Origin: Geomonas subterranea
GTDB lineage: Bacteria; Desulfobacterota; Desulfuromonadia; Geobacterales; Geobacteraceae
Length of the DNA: 64,000 bases
Direction of reading: 5' to 3'
NCBI RefSeq assembly: GCF_019063845.1
Contig: NZ_CP077683.1
Span: 3,960,501-4,024,500 of the forward strand
Below the pieces are notes generated by a model that was not told where the DNA came from, searched no databases, and was given only the letters and a program-made list of their open reading frames with translations. The position numbers were made by a program, and so were the translations under genes. Each line of letters begins with the position of its first letter. Position 1 is the first letter of the stretch. Below are positions 1 to 10,689 of this stretch, in pieces.

Positions 1-875
1 TGAAAGAGCACGGCGCCATGGACTACACCATCGTCGTTGCCGCTACCGCTTCCGAGCCGGCACCGCTGCAGTTCATCGCACCGTACACCGGTGTCACCAT
101 GGGCGAGTTCTTCCGCGACGCAGGCAAGCACGCGCTGATCATCTACGATGACCTCTCCAAGCAGGCCGTCGCATACCGTCAGCTTTCCCTGCTGCTTCGC
201 CGTCCGCCGGGGCGTGAAGCTTACCCGGGCGACGTCTTCTACCTCCACAGCCGTCTCCTCGAGCGTGCGTGCAAGGTATCCGACGAGTGCGGCGCAGGCT
301 CCCTGACCGCTCTGCCGGTCATCGAGACCCAGGCAGGCGACGTTTCGGCCTACATCCCGACCAACGTCATCTCCATCACCGACGGCCAGATCTACCTGGA
401 GAGCGACCTGTTCTACTCCGGCGTACGCCCGGCCATCAACGTCGGCCTCTCCGTTTCCCGCGTCGGCGGTTCGGCACAGGTTAAGGCGATGAAGCAGGTT
501 GCCGGTACCCTCCGTCTGGCGCTCGCTCAGTACCGCGAGATGGCAGCGTTCGCCCAGTTCGGCTCCGACCTGGACAAGGCTACCCAGATGCAGCTCGCCC
601 GTGGCGCACGCCTGGTCGAGATCCTGAAGCAGCCGCAGTACCGTCCGATCCCGAACGAGAAGCAGGTCCTCATCATCTTCGCCGCCAACAACGGCTTCGT
701 CGATGACTACCCGATCGGGTCCCTGGGCCGTTACGAGCAGGAACTCTACGCTTTCTTCGACTCCAGGAAGGCTGCCCTCCTTGGGGAACTCCGCGACAAG
801 AAAGCGATCGACGACACCATGAAGGGCGAGATCATCGCCGGTCTGGAAGAGTTCAAGAAGGAATTTACTGCCTAA
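1..875 (+). CDS. atpA: ATP synthase F1 subunit alpha (C-terminal part, 5' end outside window)
   Basis: The reading frame is open from base 3 and continues left of the window, so only the last ~290 residues are present. The alpha subunit forms the alpha3beta3 catalytic head of the F-type ATP synthase and carries non-catalytic nucleotide sites. Visible family hallmarks are the stretch [20 protein letters not shown], and [10 protein letters not shown], which contains the arginine finger contributed to the beta-subunit active site. It is followed after 20 bp by atpG and then atpD and atpC in the usual F1 order. Upstream atpF/atpH genes are expected just outside the window. Confidence 0.98.
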   Translation, partial: KEHGAMDYTIVVAATASEPAPLQFIAPYTGVTMGEFFRDAGKHALIIYDDLSKQAVAYRQLSLLLRRPPGREAYPGDVFYLHSRLLERACKVSDECGAGSLTALPVIETQAGDVSAYIPTNVISITDGQIYLESDLFYSGVRPAINVGLSVSRVGGSAQVKAMKQVAGTLRLALAQYREMAAFAQFGSDLDKATQMQLARGARLVEILKQPQYRPIPNEKQVLIIFAANNGFVDDYPIGSLGRYEQELYAFFDSRKAALLGELRDKKAIDDTMKGEIIAGLEEFKKEFTA

Positions 876-895
876 ACCAAGGACGGACTTAGCGA

Positions 896-1759
<864 letters not shown>

Positions 1760-1768
1760 CACTTATAA

Positions 1769-3223
<1,455 letters not shown>

Positions 3224-3254
3224 TTAATCTGGTACGGCTAAAGGTTTGAGAAAA

Positions 3255-3284
3255 GGGGACTGGCTCCGCAAGGTGCCTGTCCCC
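3255..3284. repeat. Palindromic repeat between atpD and atpC
   Basis: Arms GGGGACTGGC and GCCTGTCCCC pair with one mismatch around a 10-base loop. There is no T-tract, so it is not a classical terminator. It resembles the dispersed REP-like palindromes of Geobacter-type genomes (recollection, not searched). Inside the F1 operon it could act as an mRNA processing or stability element. Confidence 0.6.
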
Positions 3285-3315
3285 CTCCCTTCCGCCTTTG
3301 CCTCAAGAGGTTTAT

Positions 3316-3732
3316 ATGGCTGAAAAACTGAAGGTTGAACTGGTAACGCCGTACAAGAAGGTCATGTCCGAAGAAGTGGACGAGATCACCGCAACCGGTG
3401 CCCTCGGCGAGTTCGGCGTCCTTCCGGGCCATGCCCCCTTCCTCACCTCGCTGAAGATCGGCGAGCTGGCCTACAAGAAGGACGGCGTGCTGCACCACCT
3501 GGCGCTCAACTGGGGCTACTTCGAAGTGGAGAACGACCAGGTCACCGTGCTGGTCGAGACCGCCGAGAGGGCCGACGAGATCGACCTGGAGCGTGCCAAG
3601 GCAGCCCTTGGGCGTGCCGAGACCGAGCTCAAGTCGCTCACCCCGGAAGACAAGAACTTCCGCATCTACGAGGCCGCGCTTGAGCGCGCCCTGATCAGGG
3701 TGCAGGTGGCCGGCAAGGCGGCCAGACGCTAA
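3316..3732 (+). CDS. atpC: ATP synthase F1 subunit epsilon
   Basis: A 138-residue epsilon subunit: part of the central stalk and inhibitor of ATP hydrolysis. The N-terminal beta-sandwich is recognised by ITATGALGEFGVLPGHAPFL and the C-terminal helical hairpin by DEIDLERAKAALGRAE. A TTG at 3298 would add six residues, but the ATG at 3316 has AGAGG at the proper distance and gives the normal start MAEKLKVELVTP. It is the last gene of the F1 operon and is followed by a strong terminator. Confidence 0.97.
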   Translation: MAEKLKVELVTPYKKVMSEEVDEITATGALGEFGVLPGHAPFLTSLKIGELAYKKDGVLHHLALNWGYFEVENDQVTVLVETAERADEIDLERAKAALGRAETELKSLTPEDKNFRIYEAALERALIRVQVAGKAARR

Positions 3733-3761
3733 ATAGGCGTCCGGCAGAGAAACAAATGAGA

Positions 3762-3788
3762 AGAGCGGCCGTGCCGCTCTTTTTTTTT
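3762..3788 (+). terminator. Rho-independent terminator of the F1 ATP synthase operon
   Basis: An 8-bp perfect stem AGAGCGGC/GCCGCTCT with a 3-base loop is followed directly by a run of T residues, 30 bp after the atpC stop. Confidence 0.9.
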
Positions 3789-3852
3789 GCACGGAGGGCG
3801 TGTAAGCTTAAGGCTTTCCGCCAGGCGACCAGCCAAACGGCCCGACAGCCGT

Positions 3853-3900
3853 ACCAGTCCGACGTCTGACATGTCCGACTGGTCCGACATGTCAGACCTG
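3853..3900. repeat. GTCCGAC-type repeat forming a large palindrome
   Basis: Two arms GTCTGACATGTC...GACATGTCAGAC (12 bp exact, extended with one mismatch) surround CGACTGGTCC. The short words CCAGTCCGAC and GGTCCGAC recur. Related GTCC-rich word clusters occur at 15664-15706 and 19601-19636. It lies immediately upstream of the MATE gene. Confidence 0.6.
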
Positions 3901-3923
3901 CTGCTGCCCTTTGAGGCTTGCCC

Positions 3924-5309
3924 ATGAACCACGGCCATGACCTGCTGAACCAACCCATACCCGGCCTGATCCGCAAGATCGCCCTGCCGACCAGTGTGGG
4001 TTACTTCTTCAACACCATGTTCAACGTCGTGGACACGTTCTACGGCGGCAGGATCTCTACGGACGCTTTGGCGGCCCTCTCCCTCTCCTTTCCCGTCTTT
4101 TTCCTGATCATTGCCATCGGCGCCGGCATCTCGACCGGGGCCACCGCGCTGATTGGCCATGCGCTGGGTGCGGGCGACCGCGACGGCGCGCGACACCTCG
4201 CCGGCCAGACCCTCTCCTTCGGCCTGGTGCACGGTTTGCTGGTGACCCTGTTGGGGCTCACCGGCGCCCCCCTTCTGTTCGGCCTCCTCGGCGCCAAGGG
4301 CGCGGTGCTTGACCTCGCCTTGCAGTACATGGGGTGCATCTTCACCGGGAGCGTCTTCTTCCTGGTGAACTACGTGTTGAACGCCATCCTCAACTCGACC
4401 GGTGACAGCCGCAGTTTCCGCAACTACCTGGTGCTCGGCTTCTTCCTGAACCTCGCCTTCGACCCCTGGTTCATGTACGGGGGAATGGGGCTCCCCGCCT
4501 TCGGCCTTCCCGGCATCGCCTGGGCAACCGTGCTGGTGCAGGCCCTCGGCAACTGCTACATGCTGATGCGGGTGAGACAGTCGGGGATGCTTCGCCATTT
4601 CCGGCTCCGGGAACTCGTTCCGGACCGGCACGCCTACTTCCAGCTCGCGCGGCAGGGGTTCCCGTCCAGCCTCAACATGATGACGGTCGCCATCGGTATC
4701 TTCGTCATCACCAGGTTCGTCGCCCGCTTCGGCAGCGACGCGGTCGCCGCCTACGGCATCGGCACCAGGATCGAGCAGATCGCCCTGCTCCCCGTCATGG
4801 GGATGAACGTGGCGACCCTGGCGCTGGTGGCGCAAAACAGCGGGGCGAGGCAGCTCGAGCGCGTGGTGCAGACGATCCGCACGTCGCTTCGGGCCGGCAT
4901 GGTCCTGATGAGCTTCGGAACGGCCGCCGTCTTCTTCGCGGCCAGGCCGCTGATGTCGTTCTTCAGCAAGGACCCCGTCGTCATCGACATCGGGGTCCAT
5001 TACCTGCACATAGAGGCGTTCGTCTTCACCGCTTACGTCATCCTCTACACCAGCGTGGCGGTGCTGCAGGGGCTTAAACGGCCGGCCATACCTCTGGTGA
5101 TCGGCCTGGCGCGGCAGGTCGTGATTCCCATTCCGGTCTTCTACCTCCTGGCCGACGTGCTTGGGTGGGGGCTGACGGGCATCTGGTGCGGCATCCTTCT
5201 GGTCACCTGGAGCGCCGCCTGCATTATCCTGCTCTACGTGCTACGGCTTGCCGCCACGATGGACGGCCCCGGGGTGGCGGTGCCTGAGGCGGAACAAGAA
5301 GGGCCCTGA
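3924..5309 (+). CDS. MATE family multidrug/organic cation efflux transporter
   Basis: A 461-residue polytopic membrane protein with about 12 hydrophobic segments in two similar halves, typical of MATE exporters that expel drugs or metabolites using Na+ or H+ gradients. The N-terminal LIRKIALPTSVGYFFNTMFN followed by VVDTFYGGRIST is characteristic of the family, and the second half repeats the pattern (FPSSLNMMTVAIG). ATG 3924 is preferred over TTG 3918 because GAGG ends 7 bases before it. It appears monocistronic after the atp terminator. The substrate cannot be told from sequence. Confidence 0.9.
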   Translation: MNHGHDLLNQPIPGLIRKIALPTSVGYFFNTMFNVVDTFYGGRISTDALAALSLSFPVFFLIIAIGAGISTGATALIGHALGAGDRDGARHLAGQTLSFGLVHGLLVTLLGLTGAPLLFGLLGAKGAVLDLALQYMGCIFTGSVFFLVNYVLNAILNSTGDSRSFRNYLVLGFFLNLAFDPWFMYGGMGLPAFGLPGIAWATVLVQALGNCYMLMRVRQSGMLRHFRLRELVPDRHAYFQLARQGFPSSLNMMTVAIGIFVITRFVARFGSDAVAAYGIGTRIEQIALLPVMGMNVATLALVAQNSGARQLERVVQTIRTSLRAGMVLMSFGTAAVFFAARPLMSFFSKDPVVIDIGVHYLHIEAFVFTAYVILYTSVAVLQGLKRPAIPLVIGLARQVVIPIPVFYLLADVLGWGLTGIWCGILLVTWSAACIILLYVLRLAATMDGPGVAVPEAEQEGP

Positions 5310-5447
5310 CCCCCGCGGCGGGAGAGTTGTCGGATATTTTTACCTCGCACGCACCTGGCGCAGACGCGCTCCTCATAGTGCGCTAGAATTTCCTGTCGTC
5401 GAACGTTCGCTGTGCGTCGCAGACCTGGTCTGCCGTGGGTGGTCGCT

Positions 5448-6458
5448 ATGGATCTCGAGCATCTCTGCGGGGGAATAAAGGAAAGGGTCGCGCTGGAGCT
5501 GCGGGAGATCACGGAGGGCTCCACCCGGCAGGAGTTGCTGCTCGCGGCGCTCACCGACGTGGAACGTGTCGTGTTCCCGGCGCTGGCACAGGCCGAGGGG
5601 AGGCAGGAATACCGCGCTCTGCAGGATGCGGTACTGGACCTGGTAAGTTCGATCGCGATTCCGCTGATCAAGGCGGGGGACCGCGATGCAGGCGCCGCGC
5701 TCGCCGAACTGGCGGCAGCCTGTCCCGACGCCATGATCAGAAGGAAGATTTCCGGTTACGCCCTGGAGCTCTCGACACAGCACGAGGCCCGGGAGCGGAG
5801 ATGCGCCTCCCCCGCAAAAACAGCCGCCGGGTTCGCGGGGCTCGTCGCGGTGGCAGCCGTTATGTTTTTCCTGCTCTGGCCCTATGCCGCGCCGGAACAG
5901 GTTGCGCTCGCGCCGGCGCAGCGTGCGGCTGTAGAAGGAGAGGACAGGGGAGAGGCACAGGCCGGCGAAGTGGCCCCGTCGCAGGAGTGGGAGGGGGAGC
6001 GAAGGGAGGCGCAGCTTTCATCGCGCGAGGAGAGGACGGCAGGGGCGCTCACTCCGCCACCCAACGGAGAGGTCGTCACCAAGGTACGCGTGGTCGACAA
6101 CCAGGTGCTGGTCCCTGTTACCATAAGGCACGGGGGGCAGGCGGTACGGTTGGAACTGGTGCTCGATACCGGCGCCACCAGGACGGCTCTGCACGAAAGT
6201 GTTGCCAGCAGGCTGCCGATTGATTTACGCTCTGCCGGCAACGCCCAGGCCGAGTTGGCAGACGGCAGGGTCGTCCGCTCAAAGATCGTCAGGGTCGACG
6301 CCGTGGTGGTGGGTCCCCATGTCCACGCCCCGATGGAGGTCGAATTGATCTCCTACAGCGGCAGCGCGGGGATGCACGACGGTTTGCTCGGCATGGATTT
6401 CCTGCGCCGGCACCGCTATCAGCTGGATATGGAACATGAGTCGATCCGCTGGTTCTAG
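5448..6458 (+). CDS. Membrane-anchored retropepsin-like aspartic protease
   Basis: The predicted protein (336 residues) has an N-terminal helical region of about 120 residues, one membrane segment (GFAGLVAVAAVMFFLLWPYA), a charged Glu/Arg-rich linker and a C-terminal retropepsin-like domain. That domain shows the aspartic motif LELVLDTGATRTAL and the second hallmark GLLGMDFL. Bacterial proteins of this type carry one catalytic Asp per chain and would dimerise. The linker and protease domain probably face the periplasm. ATG 5448 is chosen because the upstream frame to 5412 lacks a ribosome site and family character. Substrate unknown. Confidence 0.8.
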   Translation: MDLEHLCGGIKERVALELREITEGSTRQELLLAALTDVERVVFPALAQAEGRQEYRALQDAVLDLVSSIAIPLIKAGDRDAGAALAELAAACPDAMIRRKISGYALELSTQHEARERRCASPAKTAAGFAGLVAVAAVMFFLLWPYAAPEQVALAPAQRAAVEGEDRGEAQAGEVAPSQEWEGERREAQLSSREERTAGALTPPPNGEVVTKVRVVDNQVLVPVTIRHGGQAVRLELVLDTGATRTALHESVASRLPIDLRSAGNAQAELADGRVVRSKIVRVDAVVVGPHVHAPMEVELISYSGSAGMHDGLLGMDFLRRHRYQLDMEHESIRWF

Positions 6459-6544
6459 CGGACGGCTGTCGGAGGGGAAGTGGCAGGTTTTTGTAAGGGT
6501 ACAGCGCCCCGGCCGCGCAGACCTTGGGGCGGGGTGCCTTTAGC

Positions 6545-7531
6545 ATGAGCGGTAACTTGAAACCGGTATATCTGAAGCTGGTACTGACCACCTTTTTCTG
6601 GGGTGGCACCTTCGTGGCGGCGCGTCTGGCGGTAAAAGAGGCGCCGCCTTTCTTCGCGGCCGCCACCCGCTTCGCGGTCGCGGCCGCCTGCCTGATCGCC
6701 CTCACCGCCTGGTACGCGCGCAGGGAGAAGAAACCGTTCCCGGCACCAAGGAGCGTGCGGGAATCGGGCCTGCTCCTCAGTCTCGGCCTGACCGGCATCT
6801 TCTGTTACAACGCCCTCTTTTTCACCGGGTTGAAACTCACCACAGCCACAAGCGGCGCCCTCATCGTCGCCATCAACCCTCTCCTCACCGCTGTCATCTC
6901 GGCGCTGTGGCTGCGGGAGCGGGTCAGCCTGACCCAGGGGATGGGGCTTATGGTCTCGCTCCTCGGTGTCTGCGTGGTCATCTCGAAGGGGTCCTGGGCC
7001 GTCCTCGCCGGCTTCGCCTTCAACAAGGGTGACCTCATCATGCTGGGGGCGCCGCTTTGCTGGGCGCTCTATTCCATCCTGGGCAAAAAGGCCCTGGCGA
7101 CCTTCACGCCTCTGGCGGCCACCGCCTACGCCTCGCTCTTCGGGGCGGCGCTCCTTCTTCCGGCGGCACTGGTGGAGCACGCGGCGCTGGGCGGCCCCTG
7201 GCCTTCCTTCAGCTGGGTGGGGTGGCTCGCCATCCTGCAACTGGCCCTGCTGGGAACGGTGGTCGGGTTCGTCTGGTGGTACCAGGGCGTGGGGAGGATC
7301 GGCGCCTCGCGGGCCGCGGTGTTCGTGAACCTGGTCCCGTTCTTCGGGGCATTGCAGGCAGCGCTTGTTTTGGGCGAACGGGTGGTACTGCCTCAGCTCT
7401 GTGGAGGGTTGCTGGTGGTAGCCGGGGTCTACTGGGGGAGTCGCGTCAACGGTGAAAAACAGCAGGTGGCGATTCAGCAGTCGCGGGAGCGCGGCGTGCC
7501 TGGCGAGGGAAGGGGTAAAGCGGGGATATGA
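6545..7531 (+). CDS. EamA/DMT-family transporter
   Basis: A 328-residue protein with about ten membrane segments in two EamA halves. The first begins LVLTTFFWGGTFVAARLAV and the second begins near the LGAPLCWALYSILGKKAL segment. DMT members usually export amino acids or metabolites; the substrate here is unknown. ATG 6545 follows a GGGGCGGGG-rich site. The tail after the last membrane segment is hydrophilic and its stop overlaps the next start (ATGA), so the downstream small gene is translationally coupled. Confidence 0.88.
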   Translation: MSGNLKPVYLKLVLTTFFWGGTFVAARLAVKEAPPFFAAATRFAVAAACLIALTAWYARREKKPFPAPRSVRESGLLLSLGLTGIFCYNALFFTGLKLTTATSGALIVAINPLLTAVISALWLRERVSLTQGMGLMVSLLGVCVVISKGSWAVLAGFAFNKGDLIMLGAPLCWALYSILGKKALATFTPLAATAYASLFGAALLLPAALVEHAALGGPWPSFSWVGWLAILQLALLGTVVGFVWWYQGVGRIGASRAAVFVNLVPFFGALQAALVLGERVVLPQLCGGLLVVAGVYWGSRVNGEKQQVAIQQSRERGVPGEGRGKAGI

Positions 7532-7815
7532 AAAGGACGTTGCGAACCGTTGCGCTCATGTGGGACGCGCTGCTTCCAGCGCGTGGCGGCATACCGGAGC
7601 CCGTCGAGCCGGGCGTGCTGCGCCGTTGCGATCCGGCCGATATACGGGGTGGAATGGGTCGTTACCTGGACGCCTCGGGGGAACTGCGGCTCCTCGTCCC
7701 GGACTGCCGGGGGCTCGCGGCCCCCTTCGTGCTGTTCCGGTTGAAGAGGGAGGGGTTCTCGCGCTGCAGCGTCAGGGTGGTCGAGGACGGACTCCTGATC
7801 CAGGCGCGTCGCTAG
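7528..7815 (+). CDS. Small protein of unknown function coupled to the EamA transporter
   Basis: A 95-residue basic protein starting at an ATGA overlap with the transporter stop. No membrane segment, signal peptide or known motif is visible; four cysteines are scattered (RRCDP, PDCRG, SRCSV among them). It ends 2 bp before the convergent cheB stop. The overlap and clean frame support a real gene; function not recognised. Confidence 0.6.
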   Translation: MKRTLRTVALMWDALLPARGGIPEPVEPGVLRRCDPADIRGGMGRYLDASGELRLLVPDCRGLAAPFVLFRLKREGFSRCSVRVVEDGLLIQARR

Positions 7816-7817
7816 TC

Positions 7818-8888
7818 TCAGCCGATCTTCCCGATCTCGAAACCTATCTGGTCCAGCGGGAGCACCACGTCGGCCACCTTCCCGTCGATACAGGCGCGCG
7901 GCATCCCGTAAATGGTGGAGGTCGCCTCGTTCTGCACCAGGGTCAGCCCGCCTTTTTCCTTCAGATGTTTCATCCCCTTGAACCCGTCGTTCCCCATCCC
8001 GGTGAGGATCACGCCGAGCATGGCACCGTTGCTGGCATCGGCCATGGAGGTGATCATCTGGTCCACCGAAGGGATGTAGATGTACTGGGGGAATTCGCTG
8101 GTGGGGGAGGTCTTCACCACGATGTTGCTTCCCTGCCTGACCAGGCTGGTGTGCATCCCGCCGGGGGCGATCAGCACCTGCCCCCCCTTGACGATGTCGC
8201 CGTCGACCGCTTCCCTGATGGAAAGCGAGCATTTGGCGTTGAGCCGCTCGGCGTAGGGGCCGGTGAAGGCCTTGGGCATGTGGATGGCCACCACGATCCC
8301 GTGGGGGAAATTGACGGGGATGCGGGAGATGACCTCCTGGAGCGCGACCGGCCCCCCGGTGGAGGCGCCGATGCCGACGTAGCCGACGCGGCGGTTGGCA
8401 AACTGGGATGGGCGCACCTGTGCCGGAGGTGCGACGCGGGGTACGATCCCCATGCCGGCGCGTCGCGGAACGGCCGAAACGGCGGCCTCGCGCACCTTCT
8501 CGAGGAGAGCCTGCTGGAACATCGCCTGGGCGTCCTTGCAGTCGCTGACGTTCTTGGGAACGTAGTCGATGGCGCCGGCGTCGAGCGCCTCGAAGGTGGC
8601 GCGGGCCCCCTCGCAGGTGAGCGTGGAGACCATGAGCACCCGGGTGGGCTGCTTGGCCATGATCTGCTTCAGCGCGGCGATGCCGTCCATGCGGGGCATC
8701 TCCACGTCCATGGTGATCAGGTCCGGCTTCAGCGCCAGGGCCTTTTCCACCCCTTCCATGCCGTCGGCCGCGATGCCGACGATCTCAACGCCGGGGGCCT
8801 TGGTGAGGATGCCGCGGATCGCCATCCTCATGAAGGAGGAGTCGTCGACGATCAGGACCTTCAGTTTGCTCGAGGTTGCGGGGATCAT
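7818..8888 (-). CDS. cheB: Chemotaxis protein-glutamate methylesterase CheB
   Basis: A 356-residue response-regulator methylesterase that removes methyl groups from chemoreceptors for adaptation. Receiver domain: acidic pair near residue 15-16 (VLIVDDSSFM) and phospho-acceptor Asp61 in MDVEMPRMDG. Esterase domain: GIGASTGGPVAL carries the active-site Ser, IVVAIHMP the His and GMGNDG the Asp. The frame extends far upstream, but ATG 8888 gives the canonical receiver start and forms an ATGA overlap with the HDOD gene stop. It is the last gene of the che operon. Confidence 0.96.
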   Translation of the reverse strand: MIPATSSKLKVLIVDDSSFMRMAIRGILTKAPGVEIVGIAADGMEGVEKALALKPDLITMDVEMPRMDGIAALKQIMAKQPTRVLMVSTLTCEGARATFEALDAGAIDYVPKNVSDCKDAQAMFQQALLEKVREAAVSAVPRRAGMGIVPRVAPPAQVRPSQFANRRVGYVGIGASTGGPVALQEVISRIPVNFPHGIVVAIHMPKAFTGPYAERLNAKCSLSIREAVDGDIVKGGQVLIAPGGMHTSLVRQGSNIVVKTSPTSEFPQYIYIPSVDQMITSMADASNGAMLGVILTGMGNDGFKGMKHLKEKGGLTLVQNEATSTIYGMPRACIDGKVADVVLPLDQIGFEIGKIG

Positions 8889-9796
8889 GACGTTTCTTTG
8901 GCTCCTATGCCCTGGAATATAGATTTGACCATGTCCTGGATCTCGGGGACGCGGTCGTCCAGCTCGTAGCAGAAGCGCTCCACGTCGAGGTCGGCGAGGT
9001 TGGGCGCGTAGGACTTCAGGATGGCCCAGGCCTTCTCCTCGGCGAGGTTGAAGGTGACCCAGGAGCTCCCGCCGTAGTCGAGCTGGCGCACGGAGCAGAA
9101 AAGGTCGGCCAGGTTGACGATGGCGCAGAGCGTCGGGTCGAGGACCGCCTGCTCCGGGTCGTGGTGCAGCCCGATCACCTCGCAGTAGTCGGCCGGGAAG
9201 TTCCACTTGCGGGCGATGCACAGGCCGATCTCGCTGTGGGAGGTCCCGAGGTACTCGGCCTCCTTTTCAACCAGCCGGAAGGGCTGCCCCTTCACCGAGT
9301 CGAGCAGGGCGCGGAAGGTGTCCTGGCGGTAGTAGGAGAGGAACACCTCGCCGATGTCGTGCACGATCCCCACCAGGTAGGCCTTTTCCGTGTCCGGGTA
9401 GCGCACCCGCTGCGCGATGATCTTGGAGACCACGCCCACGCCGAAGGAGTGCTCCCAGAACGTCCTGACGTCGAAGATGCCGTCCCGCCCCTCGAAGACG
9501 TCGACGAAGGAGCAGGTGAAGGCCAGCTCGCGGATGTGACGGAAGCCCAGGTAGATCAGGGCCCTCTTCACGGACTTTATCTCGTTGGCCGGCTTGTACA
9601 GCGGCGAGTTGACCATCTTGATGACCCGGGCCGCCAGAACCTGGTCCGCCAGGATCATGTCGGCGACCTCGTCCAGTTCGACGCCGGGGCGGTCCAGAAG
9701 CTCGATCACCCGGGTGGCCACGTGCGGGATGGTGGGGAGGTCAACGAAGCTCTCGACCATCTCCTGGGCAGTCTGCATCATGGCTGCTTTTTCCAT
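8885..9796 (-). CDS. HDOD domain signalling protein
   Basis: A 303-residue protein made almost entirely of an HDOD domain (residues ~15-215), an HD-related fold used in signalling. Evidence is the segment MILADQVLAARVIKMVNSP and the degenerate HD motif VGIVHDIGEVFLSYY. HDOD proteins usually lack phosphodiesterase activity. It sits between cheR and cheB in the same operon, with a 10-bp gap to cheR and a 4-bp overlap with cheB, so it is probably an accessory output or regulatory component of this chemosensory pathway. Confidence 0.9.
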   Translation of the reverse strand: MEKAAMMQTAQEMVESFVDLPTIPHVATRVIELLDRPGVELDEVADMILADQVLAARVIKMVNSPLYKPANEIKSVKRALIYLGFRHIRELAFTCSFVDVFEGRDGIFDVRTFWEHSFGVGVVSKIIAQRVRYPDTEKAYLVGIVHDIGEVFLSYYRQDTFRALLDSVKGQPFRLVEKEAEYLGTSHSEIGLCIARKWNFPADYCEVIGLHHDPEQAVLDPTLCAIVNLADLFCSVRQLDYGGSSWVTFNLAEEKAWAILKSYAPNLADLDVERFCYELDDRVPEIQDMVKSIFQGIGAKETS

Positions 9797-9806
9797 TGCC
9801 TCATCC

Positions 9807-10679
9807 TCACTTGTTGTAGGTGAACCCGCCGGGGAAGTGTACGGTCTTGAATTTGTCGTTCACCCCGTGCAGCGACTCGGACTGCCCCACGAAGAAGTAG
9901 CCATATGGCTGCAGGTTGTTGTAGAAGTGCTGTACCACCTTGCTCTTCGAGGAAGTGTCGAAGTAGATCAGCACGTTGGCGCAGAAGATGAAATCGAAGC
10001 TCTTCATGAAGAGCATCTTGTTGTCGTCGTAGAGGTTCAGCTGGCTGAAGGTGGCCAGCTTCTTGACCTCGGGGGAGAGCACGAACCGCCCCGGGCTTTC
10101 CTCCTTGAAGTACTTCTTCAGGTAGTAATCCGGCGTGTTGCGCACCGAGTAGCTGTTGTAGACCCCCTCGCGCGCCTGGGCCAGCACGGTCTCGTTGATG
10201 TCGGTCCCCACGATCTCAATGATCCAGTCCTTGAGCAGCGTGGCGCGCTTCTCGAGGAGGATCATGGCCATGGTGTAGGCCTCCTCCCCCGAGGAAGAGC
10301 CGGCGCTCCAGATGCGGAGCTTCTTGAAGCCGATCTTCCCCTTGGTGCCGATGATCTCGGGGAGGAACTTGTTCTCCAGCGCGTTCAACTGGGGCATGTT
10401 CCTGAAGAAGCAGGTCTCGTTGGTGGTGATCTCGTCGAGAAGCTTGGTGAGCTCGTTCCTGCCGGTGGCCGGGCTGCGCACGAACTGGTAGTAGTCCGCA
10501 TGGGTCTTGCAGCCGGTCCCCTCCATCCTGCGCGCGAGCCTGCTTTCCAGGAAGTACTTCTTGCTGCTGTGGAAGTAGATACCGCAGACGTTGTATATGT
10601 AGTCCCGAAGCTGCTCGAAATCCTTGTCGGAAATCTTCGGGGCGCTTTTAGCGTCAAATGGTTTCATGTCAAATGCCAT
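9807..10679 (-). CDS. cheR: Chemotaxis protein methyltransferase CheR
   Basis: A 290-residue SAM-dependent methyltransferase that methylates receptor glutamates. The N-terminal helical domain includes LLDEITTNETCFFRN, the SAM site includes LRIWSAGSSSGEEAYTMAMI and GTDINE, and the catalytic core ends FIFCANVLIYFD. ATG 10679 has AGGGGG at good spacing; a longer frame to 10703 overlaps the cheA end and lacks support. Operon order is cheA-cheR-HDOD-cheB. Confidence 0.96.
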   Translation of the reverse strand: MAFDMKPFDAKSAPKISDKDFEQLRDYIYNVCGIYFHSSKKYFLESRLARRMEGTGCKTHADYYQFVRSPATGRNELTKLLDEITTNETCFFRNMPQLNALENKFLPEIIGTKGKIGFKKLRIWSAGSSSGEEAYTMAMILLEKRATLLKDWIIEIVGTDINETVLAQAREGVYNSYSVRNTPDYYLKKYFKEESPGRFVLSPEVKKLATFSQLNLYDDNKMLFMKSFDFIFCANVLIYFDTSSKSKVVQHFYNNLQPYGYFFVGQSESLHGVNDKFKTVHFPGGFTYNK

Positions 10680-10689
10680 TATCGCCCCC

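Noticed and set aside
10385-10657. Overlapping 90-codon frame inside cheR
   Set aside because: Alternative frame of a well-conserved gene.
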